From Serinus canaria (lineage: Eukaryota > Chordata > Aves > Passeriformes > Fringillidae), in NCBI RefSeq assembly GCF_022539315.1, contig NC_066315.1, positions 120,347,374 to 120,411,373 of the forward strand: DNA of 64,000 nucleotides, given 5' to 3'. Shown one piece after another: positions 1 to 14,466 of this stretch (positions are counted from its first letter, which is position 1; each line of letters starts with the position of its first letter). The notes beneath the pieces were generated by a model, which saw only the letters and a list, made by a program, of their open reading frames with translations, did not search any database and was not told the DNA's origin. Both the position numbers and the translations under genes were made by a program.

Positions 1-411
1 TAAGAGCATCAGAGAAGGGCCACATGTTGCTACCTTTTGCATAGGCTTGCCAGAAGCACTGGACCTGCTCTATCTGCACTGAATAATGGTGCTGCATGCA
101 CCCAGCAGTGTTTTCCAAAAGTGCTGGCCATAACTAAACACACACCCATCCAAGTCCTGCACTGCTGTGTCTTCAATAAATAACACCACAGCAGCAAGTG
201 CTGCTACTACAGCAACTCATGCTGCTGACAGCCAGGGGTAACTGCAAGGGTCTGAACACCAGGGAGTGACAGGAAAATATTTGCACCTGCTACTTTTCTT
301 GAGGACATTAAAGGAGCTTCACCATGTCAAGGCATGTATCTTGGCAGGGAAAGGGCTGATAAATCCTGGGAAAGCAGTGTCCTGGAATAACCCTGTGGGC
401 TGGATGCATTA

Positions 412-815
412 TCCTAGGATCACAGAATCATGGAGTGGTTTGGGTTGGAAGAGACCTTAAAAATCATCCAGCTTCAATCTCCTGCCATGGACAGGGTCAC
501 CTTCCACCAGACCAGGTTGCTCAAAGCCCCATCCAGCCTTGCTTTGGACACAATCAGGGATGGGGCATCCATAACTTCTTTGAGCCACCTGTTCCATCAT
601 CTGACCACCCTAACAGTAAAGAATTTCTTTTTAATACGTAATCTAAATCTATCCCAAAAATCTCCTACATAAACCTTCCACTTGAAACCCTCTGTCTTAT
701 CACTACACTCACTGATAAAAGAGTTCCTCCCCTTCTTTCCTGTAGCCCCCTTCTGGGTACTGGAAAGCTGCTTTAAGATTTTCCTGGGACCACTGTTTTC
801 CCTGGGTTAAATCAC
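412..815 (-). mobile_element. CR1 LINE 3' fragment
   Basis: Reading the plus strand, the fragment opens with the complement of the CR1 3' terminus (ATCACAGAATCATGGAGTGG, then TTGGGTTGGAAGAGACC). It continues through the typical TTCCACCAGACCAGGTTGCTC, CACCTGTTCCA..CTGACCACC and CACTACACTC..TGATAAAAGAGT landmarks. The element therefore points left and is 5' truncated. Divergence is moderate, and the far end near 815 is approximate. Confidence 0.9.
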
Positions 816-1412
816 CGAAACAAGAACTTATTTGGTCAGGTTGTATACCAAGATGGTCCTTCCTAGGGTCTGTACTGATCCACCTTCACCTGAATATATA
901 TCTTATTTTATGAATCCCATGGGGAAATATGAAGGTCATCAACTGGGAAGGCTTCAGTCATGCCTCAGTTCTTCTGCTGAAGCCTGCATTGCTGGAGGCT
1001 TAAAGGAGGAATGGAGGACATACTTTAAGAGCCACTGGAAGGGCAGGGAAAATGAACACATGCTTTCTTGGAGAATTTGATAATTCAATATGATCAGTGC
1101 AAGGTAATTCAGAGATTAACCCATTTTATGTAATTAGCAAAATAACAACAGTAATAAAAATCTCACCCTCAACAAATGTCAGAATTCCAGCTAGATCTAC
1201 TGATGCAGTGCATGTCTGCTGAACATGGAATATGACCTCATGTTATGCTTAGCTGACACTATTGAACAAAATGTGAGGGTTTGTTCCATGCAGCAGTCTT
1301 GCTGCTCTGGCACGAGCAGGCTCCAGCAGCAAGTGGATGCACATGGAATATGATTTCTCACTGGAAAGGTGAAATCATTTTGTAAGAAGGAGAGACTAAC
1401 TCTGCAATCTTA

Positions 1413-1440
1413 TTAAATAAATAAATACGTAAATAAATAA
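1413..1440 (+). repeat. (AAAT)n-like short tract
   Basis: Two runs of TAAATAAATAAAT are separated by ACG. It is a minor simple repeat. Confidence 0.8.
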
Positions 1441-4400
1441 CATTTTCACTCTCTGTGAGAGAGATATCTAATGCAAGTCCTTCTGAAATGAACCAAACTT
1501 TAGCTACAAACTCCAGTGCTTAGAAGACTTGCTGAACCACTGCAATGGGTTAATTTGCCAGCAGTTATGAAGAGATCCTTCAGCAGAGGCTGAAATTTGC
1601 TTTTGGCAGTTTCTTTCCTACCTCATATGCAGGTAAGTCCAAAATCTTGCCAACTACTTTTGCTTTAAAGATCAACATTTCTAGTAGCAAAGCCCTGTTT
1701 TCAGTATTCAAATACTAAGAAAATAAGATAAAAATTACCTCTTTTTGAAGGGTCAGTATGGGAGCTAGATTTCTACCTGACAATCAAGCCTGGCATTGCA
1801 CAGAATGGGCAGACATAGAAAGAAAGCTTTTAGGAGTTCTTAGGTATAGGATCTTCATGTACTTTGATCAGAGTTTATACATGCAGAAACTCAACCTTTC
1901 TCTAAGTTTGTCAGGAAAGCCCTCACTGCAGAGAAAAACAGTATCTTTTATTCACTTTTAACAGATTTGAATAACGATTCAAATGGCAGTGCTGTTCAAC
2001 TCTGTAATATCTGGACAGAAAGCATACAGGTCACACTGTATCAGGTATCACTGCACTGTATTTCTCTCTTATCACTTAGCTGACTGGGCCAAACCAGAAG
2101 AGAGTGCCTCCATATGTTTTACAGAGAGCGTGTGCATCATGGGAAAGTTCTAGATGCAGCATCCTTTATTGATAATTTCAGATATATTCTGCACTACCTC
2201 TGTAAAAATGCCAGAAAAATGTATTAATCCTACACTTTCAACATGGTATGATAAAATTAAGTATTACCAGCCTACAAGTGAGACAGCATAGGGAGAACTT
2301 TGGATTTTTTTTCTTTTTTGGAGAGGAAAGAAATTTGAAGGAGGAAAGAAATGTCTTTCTTATCCATCTTGAGAAAATACAGATTCCAGTGCCAAGAAAG
2401 CAGAATCCTCATCTAAAGATCTTATATGAAACAAAAGGGTCAATTTTGTTTGAGAAAGACTTCACAGAGAAAAAAAAAAAAGTCTTTGGAAAAGGTAAAG
2501 AAATAAAACTGGTTTTGGCATGGAAAATTGAAACTGAATGGACTAGTCAGGAAAAATGGCATTTAAAGACCCAGCCATCTGAGATTCTAACAATTAGTCT
2601 GGAGGGAAAAGGACAAGAGGGGGTCTGAGAGACTGTATTTTCTAGTGTTGGTTAAAAAGAGTTACCTGCATTTTTATTCAATCTATCAGGTTACCCCAGA
2701 AACAAGAATTATGCCAAAGAACATGGAAAGCTGACTCCCACAGCAGCAAGACAGAAACATTTGTCATAATGTCTGCAATGCTGGGACAATTGTTTTGCCA
2801 ACTATACAGTCCAGACTAGGAAATGTGTGTCGCTCCCCCACTGCCCAGGGTGAGAGATCCCAGTCCTTTTACTGAGTCTATGGTACCAAATCTCCGGGCT
2901 CTAAAAAGGTCCCACTTCCTCCAGAGCACCTGGAGCTGCACAGTTACATGATAAATGGTCAGGATATCCAATGTGTCCATTTCTTCCTGCAAAGCTTCTT
3001 GGCTAATGCTGGACCCTTTTGTTTCATCAACACTGAGGTCTTTGCTGTCAAGTGAACAAGGTGTCTTCCCACCCTACATGAAATGGTCATTTCTTGCCTG
3101 CAGGACCTAGCAGTCAGCCAAAGAGCTGTAGCAAAACTGAAGGACAGCTTCCACACAGAAAGGTCAAGTTATTTGGGGTCCTTGTTCTTAGAGGCTCTTG
3201 CTTGTCAGAATGCCTCTAACACCACTTAGGAGGCTCAACTGGAGTCACTCTAAAAATATTCAAGCTCTTTTTTATTGCCTTGCTCTACAAATCTCATTTC
3301 TTTGGCTCATGCTTACTACACTTTTTCACTGAATCCAGCAGTCACCCATTAATATGGAAGATAACCCTGCATGACTTCCCTGATGTTAACCATGCACGTA
3401 TGCCCCAGTCTTCTGAATCTCCACACTCATCAAAGATGTGTCATGAGACCCAATTCTTCTACACACACACACACTCCTCAATGGTAAAGCCCTCTGAGGG
3501 TAAGACTGTTGTCTCTCACTGGTGCAGACCAGTTCTCAAAAGATGGTGGAAAAAGTGAAACAGCAGCTGACAGCTGAATTGCCCATTTTCAATCAATCCT
3601 GAGAAATAGTCACAAGACACTCTCATAAGATGCCAAATAAGCTGGGCTTGGGTAGACAACTCAGCACAGGGGAAGAGCTCCCTGTTCAGTGGGGAGGGCA
3701 AAGACCACAGAACCAAACCTCTTCCAGGAACACCATATAGGTATAAAGTGCACTTGGTACTACAATTTTTATTTGGGGTGGCTGCTGTCTCAAGTTCAGT
3801 GATGGACCAGATTAAGTGGATCTATCTCCCTGTAACTGGGATCAGTGATGAGTTTTACCCATGCTGCAGTAGCTATGGCTAGTGATGTCCATGTTGGAAG
3901 CATCAGTGGTACTGTCATTCTGAGATTTTTATACCTCAGCAGGGTGTAAGGGCATCAGTACATTGCTAACTCTTCTATTATTCTGTGACATTTTGCTCTG
4001 GCAGTTGGGTATCAGCCCTCTCAGTGGTGTACTTAATGGACAGTAATTGCTTGCAATCGAAATGCTGGAGCTTGCTTAGGGTTTGATGAGGCCATGAGCT
4101 GCTGCAGAAGACAGGTTCAGCCATCAGCCTCACATTCTGTGAGTTACAGCAGATAAGGGCAGACATACAGGACATCTGAACATGCAGTTTCCCTAGCAGA
4201 AGAATTGTTGACTTTTTATTGTGCAGGAAGTGTATGTTAATTACAAGGTGGACTAAATTTAAAGTTTATGATTATCTAACTGGGGGCATTTGAACCAGGG
4301 AGTAATAGACCAGGGCAGAGTCATGATTCTGTATGTTCTGGAAGGTTTTGGGAACACTTGGGTCGCTAACATGAATTTTCAATGTCCACCACATTCTCTC

Positions 4401-7400
4401 ACAGCGAGAGGGAAATAAGGCCCCTTCCATGCTATCCTTCCACTTGCAAGCTTTACACATCTTGTACTTTGCTATTCTACATGGAACTATAAAAGGGCTA
4501 AGATTCAGAAGGTTCAGAAAATAGGCTGCTCTTAAAAGCCAGCTGACCAGCTCCCACTGTCTAACCTGGCTGAGGTGTGTATGTGCTCACAGTGACACAC
4601 ACCTGAAGAAGAAGTGCCATCTGGTGAGACTGGAGAATGATGTTCTGCAGTGTTGCTGCTGAGTGAATGAGATTTTTGCCAGAGTATGTCAGAGCTGAAT
4701 TTAGCCCTCTTGGAGATGGGATAATTAAGCAAAGAAGAGTCCACCTCCAGCTAATTACTTTTCCTCCTACAATATATCTGTATGAAAGAGTATGAATTAC
4801 ATCTAACACAAGCTTTAGAAACTTTGACAAAGTGATCTTTGGAATCCAGAAACTTAAATACCCTTACTTTTAATTTTTTTTTAAAGAGATATTTGGTATC
4901 CACCTGTCCTTGAATTAAACTGAAGTAAAAAAAGCATGTTATTTGGATCAATTAACATGGCATAATGCCTAATAATCAGTACTAATGCTATCCTTCTTTT
5001 CTCTTGAGTGATCTTCTTTCCCACATCTGAAAATTATTTCAGAATAAGTTTTGTTTTCATTGTAAAACATAACAATTATTTTGAGTAAATCATGAAGCCA
5101 GCTGCCTTCTCTGCATCAAATATTTTCAAAACACACTAGGAAAAGGCACTGTTATTCTGGAAGTGCATGAATGAACTACACAGTTATTTTGGAGTATTTT
5201 ATAAATAGGAAATTTTACACAGCTTAAAAATAATTTCGTAAGGAAAAAAATCTCTGCATTGGTGATGTCTGTTGATTTACCTACTCCAAATCATTTTTTT
5301 TTTAAATAAAACACTTTTTTTTCCTGTCCCTTATTATAATGCTTTTTGTATGGAAAAAAATGTTTCTATCTCGTAATTTGCTGTGATGAAAGGCTGTGGA
5401 ACACAGATGCAGTACCACTCATTTCAGATAAAAATATTTATGAAAGATCTGACAATTTTTCTCTCTGTTATCCTTCAGACAACAATTTTTTAGAGCCCTT
5501 AAAAGGAACAAAGCATATGTTGTTTAAGCAAGTTCCCTGAACAATGGTATTTGCCTCTTAACAGTGTCAGGCTTGTGTCAGAGATCAGAAATGTTAAAAG
5601 GCAAGAAGACAAACAGGTTAGTAAGGAAACAAAACATGCTCAGCAACAATTAAACTGTGAAAGCAGCTAACTGCTACACATGGGGACAAATAGCAGAAAT
5701 GCAAGTATCTGAGAGAGAAACAGAGTGAATATGAAGCAAATAAAAAGTGCAAATCAGAAAAATGTAGCCTTTAGATAAATTTTACCAATAAATCTAAAAA
5801 ATAAATGATAGACCTTAGAAAATTCCCTAGTACCCAAATGATCTTTGATATGGGCCGGTTTTTGTCTTTATCCTTGAGAATTATGGAGGCAAGAAAAGCA
5901 CTGAGGACAGTCTCTGAATTCTGGAGTTGTGCTACATCCACTCAAACAGAACACTGCATCCTTGACACTTAGGGTAGAGGAAAAAATTCAATTCTTGACA
6001 AGGGTCAAGAGGGAAAGAGGTTCCTGTGTATGTTTGGGGGTTTTTAGGTGGTGATGGTTGTGATTTTTTGTGTTGGTGTTCACCTTTTTGTTTAAACACC
6101 AAAGTCTCTAGCTTTAGGTGTTGGAAGCTATACATTTCAACCTATAGAAACAGACTTCTCTGTGAAGCACCAACAGCTTCTCTATCTTTACTTACATAGG
6201 TGGCAATGAGAGAACAGCCTCCTTGTGAGCACATTTATCCTTAAAATGATCAAATTGGTAATTTTTAAAATTTGTACTTTTTAAACACAGATATTAAATT
6301 AACATATGGATTGTATCTATTATATAATTACATGGTTAATAAATTAATATATGGAAATTGTTTACTATTGCAGCTGTATTTTTTAATCAAAACCATCAAG
6401 AAACAGGTTAGAAATAATCTTTACATATCACAGCCCCAAAGTCTATTTACCACTATACCCATGAGAATTTGAATTAATGAAAGGCAAAAAAAGCAGCATA
6501 TTGCCTACAGAAAACAAAGAGAATTTACCAAGAATATACAGGGCAACCTGTGCTCACTTTCCCAATTTGAGTTGAATGAGGTACAGTTATCTTATAGCCT
6601 TTGATGTGGCAAATATCAGTTTGTTTTGATTTTAAATTATATTTATCTTTTATTGAATTAATATTATACTATAAAAAACCACGAACATGGTTTCAGAAAC
6701 AATAGCAACTGAAGTATTAAAACACCCCTTGCTATTGCTTTAAAGGGAAATAATATAGAAAGAAATACTAGGTCCCATGTGCACAGTCCTACTGTTCAGA
6801 GGATTCTCTTCTCTGGCTGGCATTTTGCCTGAATACATTTTTTCCAGGTCATCAAATTCCAGATTATAGTCATACAACAAAGGAACACACTAGATCCCTT
6901 TAAGGGACTGTGTAGGAAAAAGAAATCAGGTAAAACAAGGCTATAGTTGCATGTATGCTTAAATCTAAGGAAAAGCACAGCTGAAAGGAACCATCTTTTC
7001 TTCCCCCAGTCTCAGACAGCCACTCCTGAACTCGGATCAGTCTGTGTCTCATGTCTGCAGCTGATTCCTGGTACTGCAGGCTAAAACACACTTGAAACCA
7101 CAGGCTTCAAGATAGAAATAAGGAAGTGAGAAGCTTAAGCAAATAAAAGGGCTTGGTATAAAGAACAGTCAGCTATTTTTTCATCTCTGGGGGCTGCTGA
7201 GTCTCGGGTCATTCAGCTCCTGTTCAGGGAAGAATTATTTCTGGTTTTGTAGGAAACACTACCCCAGAAAATGCAATAACAAAACATGAAGCAGCTGCTT
7301 CTCTTTCCCCAGTTTTTGCTCCAAATGCTGGGTTTGTTTCTAACTCTCTGTCAACAACAACAACAAAAAGGATCTGTACATGACACAAAGTCTTACTCTG

Positions 7401-9218
7401 GTCTATCTGTGTGATTGTGAAATATGTGAATGGACTTTGTACCTCCCAGGTGGTACAAACAAAATAAATTCTTTTACAGGTGCTCAGTTTGCACTATTAT
7501 ACTGGTGAGGGGAAATTATGGAATGAGCTAGCTCATGAAATGAAGGTGAGCAGATTCACAAACTAAAATATGATACTACCTAATAAAGTCAGGGAAAGCA
7601 AAACAAAACCTGCAAGAAGCCTGTAATGGCTGTTTTGGCTCAGGCAACTGTAGAATACACTTTCTCAGTAACTTCTCATCCTCTGCAGCTGGAAGGAAAT
7701 ATGGCATTCCTCACTTCCATGGTACACTTTCTCTCAGGCTACTTAGTGAACTGTGTTTTGGCCAAAAGGATTAATACTTTGGGAGTCATGCAGTAAATAC
7801 TTCCAAAAGATCTAAGTAATTCAGTACTTCAAGGCACTGTCCTCTAGACTTGAGTGGGCACAGATACCCTGCTTACTTGAAACATCAATCCAGTTCCTAG
7901 TTTGCCTCCATAGGTAGTGCATTTATGTTTATACTGTAACTTTCACCACATCCTTTAAGAGACTGATCTACTGAAAAATGATCTTTGACATTCTTTAGCA
8001 AAACATCCCTTACTGCAAATATAGGTCAGGAACATCTAACAGAAATTTGCCTATGGCAGCACAGCATTTTGACACATGAAAAACACTGCTATGGAGAACC
8101 CAAAAAGACCACCAGGAGAGAAACCAAGATTCTACTTGCATTTTCATATAAGATAATTAAGAATCATTTTACATGATATTACATACTCAAATACTTTTGT
8201 GTTGTTCAGGGCCTCTTGTGGACCTTAAACCCAGTAATAAATGTAAAATTTCATTTGAGATAAGATATGATCTTGTTGCTTTATTGACACACAACTTAAA
8301 ACAGGTATAAGTGATGCAGATGAAAAGTAGAGGAAAATGTCTGCACCAAAAAAAACCCCTAAAACAAAAAAAACTCCACCAAAATTTGTAATATGAGTAA
8401 AATGAGAAACACAAGAGTTGTTCATATGCTGTCCAGCAATGCAGGAAACAATGTGGTTATATTTTTAAGAGCTTGACATCTTAGAAGAAAAGGGAAGACT
8501 GACTGTAATGAACAATACCTAAGTAATTTTAGACAAACAGTCTTTAAAAAATATTAACTTAAGTTCACAGAGGTTATTCTAAGTTCCCTATTTATCATTC
8601 TATACACCAGTGTCCTACTTATGGCTCCAAGGCTTGCCATAACATAAAGCTTGCCCATTTCCTGAAAAACATGGTGCTGGTGATAAGGGAAGGCACATCT
8701 GGCTTCACGGCAGTATTGTGATGGGCCACATGCTCATTCTGCCCTTTCTCTTGACACAAATCTGTTGTGTATATGCATAAGACCCCATTACAGACCATAC
8801 TAATCCATTTTTACCTCTGGTGACTCTGCAGCAGGTCACCTGGCTTACTCTCACTACAATGCAGGCACCTCTCTGCCCTTAACCCATATGTACCAACTCT
8901 CACTGAAAGAAAATAAAACTGAAATGTGAAATTTTATTACAACTACTCTGTTTCCATCACCTTAGGTAACAAACAACATATTGCTTAACTGAGACATTAT
9001 TCAGAGATTTACCAGATTTTCCACATATTTACTACAGAAGCCTATAGACTCTGAAATAATGAAAGGAAAATAATCAGCTGTACACACCAAAAACAAGCTT
9101 CCTTTCAAAAATCAACTTAAAAGTTCTTGGCAGCTACATGAAGATTCTTTCAATGAGTACACAGATTTATGTACAACAAAATTAGAACTATCTTGCTTAC
9201 ATTCACTGCATCTTGCTG

Positions 9219-9341
9219 ACATTAAGTCCCAAGACAACAACTATGTAGCTAAACAATATTAACTGATATATATAAAAAAATAAAGATCATGTGTTGCTTG
9301 AAGCTATTCAGTTGATGTGGAAAACCAGGTTATAGCTGATG
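9219..9341 (+). repeat. 123-bp spaced direct repeat, copy 1
   Basis: Bases 9219-9341 are identical, by eye, to 9810-9932, at a constant offset of 591 bp. The unit starts ACATTAAGTCCCAAGACAAC and ends TATAGCTGATG. It does not resemble CR1 or a simple repeat. Confidence 0.95.
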
Positions 9342-9809
9342 AGATGGAAAGAATGATCACCATAGCAACAATTTACCACTTAACAATGAAGGGGGAAGGG
9401 TGCATCATTTCTTCCTACTTGCACATGTAAACAGGATTGGTTCAAAATTCTCAAGTTCAGTGACTTATTTTGTTCTTTCAGTAAAAAATGCAGTGAAAAT
9501 TGTATTATATAGTACTACAGCATTAAATTCAGCATCATATGTCAGTTCTATTATCAAAACCAAGAAATTCAGTACCAGAAAAAATATAATGATAGTTTTA
9601 ATTAAAAATTCTCCTTAGTAACATAAGCTGTCATGGAAAAGCTTGTCTCAATGAGGAATAAAACATTCCAGTAAAGTAGCAAATAAAAAATATAAACTGC
9701 TTAATTTTAGCAATGTTATTCATGTATTAAAAGAAAACCTGAATTATATTATCAACTTATTTTAAAAGAAATCTTTTGGTTAAAAGAAATACAGACTGCA
9801 TATGTACCA

Positions 9810-9932
9810 ACATTAAGTCCCAAGACAACAACTATGTAGCTAAACAATATTAACTGATATATATAAAAAAATAAAGATCATGTGTTGCTTGAAGCTATTC
9901 AGTTGATGTGGAAAACCAGGTTATAGCTGATG
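9810..9932 (+). repeat. 123-bp spaced direct repeat, copy 2
   Basis: This is an exact copy of 9219-9341. It is bounded by ATGTACCA at 9803-9810 on the left and ATGTACCA at 9930-9937 on the right, overlapping the copy ends slightly. That pattern suggests this copy is the inserted one. Confidence 0.95.
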
Positions 9933-12704
9933 TACCATTATCTAATACAGCTCTGGTTAATTTAAAAAATATTATTTAAATGTGCTTTCCTACCCTTCTT
10001 TGGGGTTATTTGCCGTGTGATATAGAAAGAATGTGTATAAATGAAATACACTTTAACTGTTTTTCCTGTGTCTCCTCCACCACTCCTCTCCATGCACACA
10101 GGAACCCCTCAACACCTGCAACTTGCATCACCTTGAAGTTCACCTCAGTCCTCTTGTGTTGTCCACACTGTTCAGATACATTAAGATGAAAACAGCACAG
10201 CGAGCAATGAATTGTTCAGCAGCCACTGAAGACAAATTGTATTCAGCTATTCAAATTGTATTCAGGGTATTCAGCTTTTGAGGCAGGCACAAAGTTCATT
10301 CACCCACCCTTTATTTTACTTCCTACTTTTAGCCCATCTCTGCAGCATGCACACTTCATGTCCAAAGTGCCATGGTAAAATGGATATTTAAACTGCTCTC
10401 ATTCTACACTGCACAGGGATCAGAGGCAAAGCATTGTGAAGCTCAACACTGCTGTGTTTAGATATGAGGAGTAAAAATCCTAATACTTAGAAATAATACT
10501 TACATCCTCTCATGGAATGGAGGAGAATCTGATGTAGAGATTAGGCACTGGGCAGCATTTTAAACACTAGGAAAACTTCACTTGCCTTAAGGAAATTCTT
10601 AGAGACATCTTCAAAATAAATTCTCCCATCTGTACTCATGCAGCTCTGTGATAATGAGTTTCAGGCCATAAAAATTTTCAAGAATTTAAGCTCTAAATTC
10701 ACGCATTTAAATACAGATGAGTGGCTTGTGGTCAGCATTCAGAAAACACTGCCAAAGGCAGAGCCTGCAGTCCTGCACATCCTTTGTGTCTCTGCTGATA
10801 ATTAGGACACCAACTCAGAAGTGTGAACATGAATTGTGGGTGCCTGCTTCCAGTTTAAATCTGTACTACCTACATACCAGAAGGTGTGTGCAGAACACTG
10901 AAGCTTTTGACAGAAAAGGCTTTACCTAAAAATGATCCAAAAGTGGAAAAACAAGTCTTTAAACTTTAGCTACAACACACAGGATGTAAAAGCCTAAATT
11001 CAATTACAGGAGAATGGAAATCTGTGCAGAGTTGGTTAATTACTCTGAAGACAGCTCAAAAGAGTCAGGAATGATGCAGGTAAGAACAGCAAAAATGGTA
11101 AAGGATTTTTTAAAGCACTCTCCCCACAAGAAGGAGGTGCCAGACTAGTCCTGATGATCAAAGTGCCTTAAGAGAAAGCAGGAAAAAAAAAAGCTAGCTA
11201 GCAGTACTATGTCAGAAACATAAAGGAGATATTAATGTACAAAGGGTTTAATCACTCCCAAAAGCTGAAGAAAACACTACAAAAACCACTACATAAAAGA
11301 GCCAGCATAAAGCACTCATGAGTGTCAGTAGCAGGGCTGCATAAGAGCACCCCCAGGGAAAAGGGATCAACGTGCTCACGCTGTCACACAAAAACCGCAT
11401 GCAAATAAGTCCTTATCTGCCACAGCACTCCAATATCCTGAACCTAGATATAGATATGGCTGCAGCACAATAGCTGAGATCTTCCAGAATCAACACACCA
11501 CATTACTTATGCCTGAAGCCCATTCCTGGTTTTGGGCAGACCAGCACAGGCAGAGTTGAGACATGGCATGGCACTTGGCCTAAGGACACAGCAGGACCTC
11601 CTCTGTGCATGCAGATGCAAGCTCCTTCCTGCTTGGCAACAACCTGCTGCCCACCACTTGATACTCACAAAAACAGGGAATGGAAAAGCAGAGAAAAACG
11701 CTTTCCCTGCTCTCCTACTGCTGCTAAATAACGTGTCTGCCATGGAGTAATGGTGTCTAAATGCCACAGTGGCAGGGCAGGGACCATGTCACCAAGGCAC
11801 CTGGCAGTAGTGGCTCCTCACCCCAACTCCACTGCTAGACAGACAGAGACTGTCACTGCAGCATGGATATATCATCCAGTCTGATGTTTCCCATCCGCAT
11901 TATTTCCACCCAGTAAATCCCTACCCACTCCCAGCTGTGTTCGAGAACCCTGGGGAGGCAGGGGTGGGCTGCTATCAGCAAGACAATCCCTTCAGCCCAC
12001 TCCTAAGCCCTGTTGTTCAAGGACACTGAGGAGGCAGCTGCAGACAGGCTGAATGGTCACCCCCACTCCCAAGTATATTCTTAACAACTTCTAGCTTTTG
12101 CATGGCCAAGACTTCAGCACATGATCTTACAGCGACAAAGGTAAAAACTTGAAAGTGAAATACAACACTGAAAGAGAAATTCCTTTGGCAGATCTTCTTT
12201 CCCTCACCCCTTCTCACCCTGCATTTTCAAGAAAGGACAAGATGCAAAAGAGGAGAAGGATTTAGAGGAACAGGTGCACATTGCAGTACCCATCTTACCA
12301 GGGTCTACAAATAAGCCAACAGAAATAGTGACAGAAACATAGAATGACAATGCAATGAATCCCTGAAAATTAAAAATTCCAGGAAAACACAAGCAAGCAT
12401 CTCCTCAGTTGCCCTGGTTATTTAAAACCTCAACAACTGAGACAGCATGTAAAACAGCAAGCCACCACACACCAAGACTGAAAGGGACCATAAAAGACAG
12501 GTAAGGCAGTAAGGCTTCATAAAGGAAAGATCATTCTCAAACACGCTATATTACAGATAAAACACTGGATTAAACCATGGTAAATAAATAAATAAACTGT
12601 TGCATTTGTGTGAAATACCAGGGCAGAGAAGCAAAAAAAACCACCCCACAATAATTTGTTACATGATTAGCCAAAACCCAGCAGCAACTGCGCCACAAGA
12701 CACC

Positions 12705-13055
12705 CAGTCTGTTCAGCCTGGCAAAGAGGAGACTGAGGGGAGACCTCACTGCAGTCCACAGCTTCCTTGTGAGGGGAAGAGGAGGGACAGACACTCATCT
12801 CCTCTGTGGTGACCAGTGACAGGACCCAAGGGAATGGCCTGCAGTTGTGTATGGGGAGGTTTATGCTGGATGTTAGAAAAAGGCTGGGCACTGGAACAGG
12901 CTCCCCAGGGAAGTGGTCAAGCACTAAGCTCAACAAGAGTTCAAGAAGTGTTTGGGCAATGCTGTCAGAACTCTTGGGGCTCTCCTGTGCAGAGCCAGGA
13001 GTTGCACTCGATGACCTTTCTGGTCCCTTCCAGCCCAGTGTGTTCTGTGAAGCCT
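12705..13055 (+). mobile_element. CR1 LINE 3' fragment
   Basis: CR1 landmarks appear in order: TGTTCAGCCTGGCAAAGAGG, GACCTCACTGCAGTCCACAG, AAGGGAATGGCCTGCAG, ACTGGAACAGGCTCCCCAGG, and GATGACCTTTCTGGTCCCTT near the 3' end. The element runs left to right, is 5' truncated, and lacks long terminal octamer repeats. Reading frames across it are remnants only. Confidence 0.9.
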
Positions 13056-14021
13056 AACTACGAGATGGTGCTCTGCTTGATAAAGTGTTCAAGAAAATTC
13101 CCAGAGACAGAGGGAAAGAATTAGCAATAAGGAGCAGATGATGAATATCAGCATCTATAATTACGGTTTATTTGCTGGGAGTGTAGCAAAGAGCTAATGT
13201 ATGGTGTTGGGATACAATGAGGCAACCAAGGTGGTATTTGTGAGAGAGGCAGGAAGCAAGTAAGCTTCCTAGTTACCCAGGATGTGTCGAGTGCAGTTGC
13301 TGACATTGCACAGCCTCCTAAAGGTCTGTTAATAAATATTTGCTTAGCATACTGTAACTTGAGCACAGGAGAGAAAAAGTACCCCTTCATATTAGCACAC
13401 TACAGACAACCCTTACAAACCTCACATAGTTTTCATAGCCAAGGAGAAGAGTGCTCTTTCACTTAGGAGGAATAGGTTCTTCACAGAGATTACCTCTCCC
13501 ACCTACATTTCAAAGAACTATCCAAGTTTCTTAATGATCTTCCTTTAAAGTCCTTACAGAAAATACTGGAATGTTCACTCCTCAGTATCAACTATACCAA
13601 GGAAAACAAATAATTATAGAAGTTTGATATTTTTATCACAAAAACAATAGGATTTCCTCTGGTAATTTCAGCTTTAGCAGAAACAGACAAAATATTTCAA
13701 ATTACAGCAGTTTGTAGGAGAAAATAATAAGTCACCATACATTTGGAGCAATTTCATGTTCAGAAAAGTACACATTTACATACAGAAAACAGATCTCAGC
13801 CTCTTTATTTCACAGACTATACACTCAGGACTTGTCCCTCTTCTTTACTATAGCTTTCAGTACATGCAGCAGGACATGTCAGGTCCTGGGTCTAGTTAGA
13901 CAAAGCAGCACTTGGTCACCTAGGAGAAATCCTTTGGTGCCCCAAGCTAGAGTTACAACCTGAAAACTGCATCTGTCAAAAGCTTAGAAGGTTCATTAGA
14001 GACAATAAAGGATCACAAGAA

Positions 14022-14466
14022 CCATCAGAGGGCTGAAGCACCTTTCCTACAAAGCCAGGCTGAGAGAGCTGTGGCTGTTCAATGTGGAGAAGGTTTTGAG
14101 GAAACCCCATTGTGGCCTCCCAGTTCCTTAAAGGAGGCTTATAAAAGGGGGAAGAGGGACTTTGTATACTGGTAGACAGTGATAGGATAAGGGGGAATGG
14201 CTTCAAACTGAAAGAGGGCAGATTTAGATTAAGTGATTTAGATTAATAGATTTAGATTTCTTCCAATCAGGAAGAAATTCTCTACTCAGAGGGTGGTAAA
14301 GCAGTGGAACAGGGAAGGTCTGTGGATGTCCTGTCCCTGAAAGCTTTCAAGGCCAGGCTGAAGGGAGCTGTGAGCAACCTGGTCTAGTGGAAGATCTCCC
14401 TGCAGGTGCGTTGGAACTATGTGATCTTTAAGGTCCATTCCAACCCAAACCATCCTATGATTCTAA
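14022..14466 (+). mobile_element. CR1 LINE 3' fragment
   Basis: The fragment begins near AACCATCAGAGGGCTGAAGC. It passes through GATAAGGGGGAATGGCTTCA, GGAAGAAATTCT, GCAACCTGGTCTAGTGGAAG and GGTCCATTCCAACCCAAACC, and ends at the characteristic ATCCTATGATTCTA terminus. A short local duplication of GATTTAGATTAA (about 14220-14257) lies inside it. It is plus oriented and 5' truncated. Confidence 0.93.

Noticed and set aside
330..370. GGGCTGATAAATCCTGG on the plus strand, a look-alike for the antisense of a JPH1 exon 3 FYQP motif
   Set aside because: The flanking translation does not match the helical region expected next to it, and there are no proper splice sites.
2248..2628. 126-codon Lys/Glu-rich frame
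   Set aside because: It is an A-rich composition artefact with no recognised similarity and no splice or promoter context.
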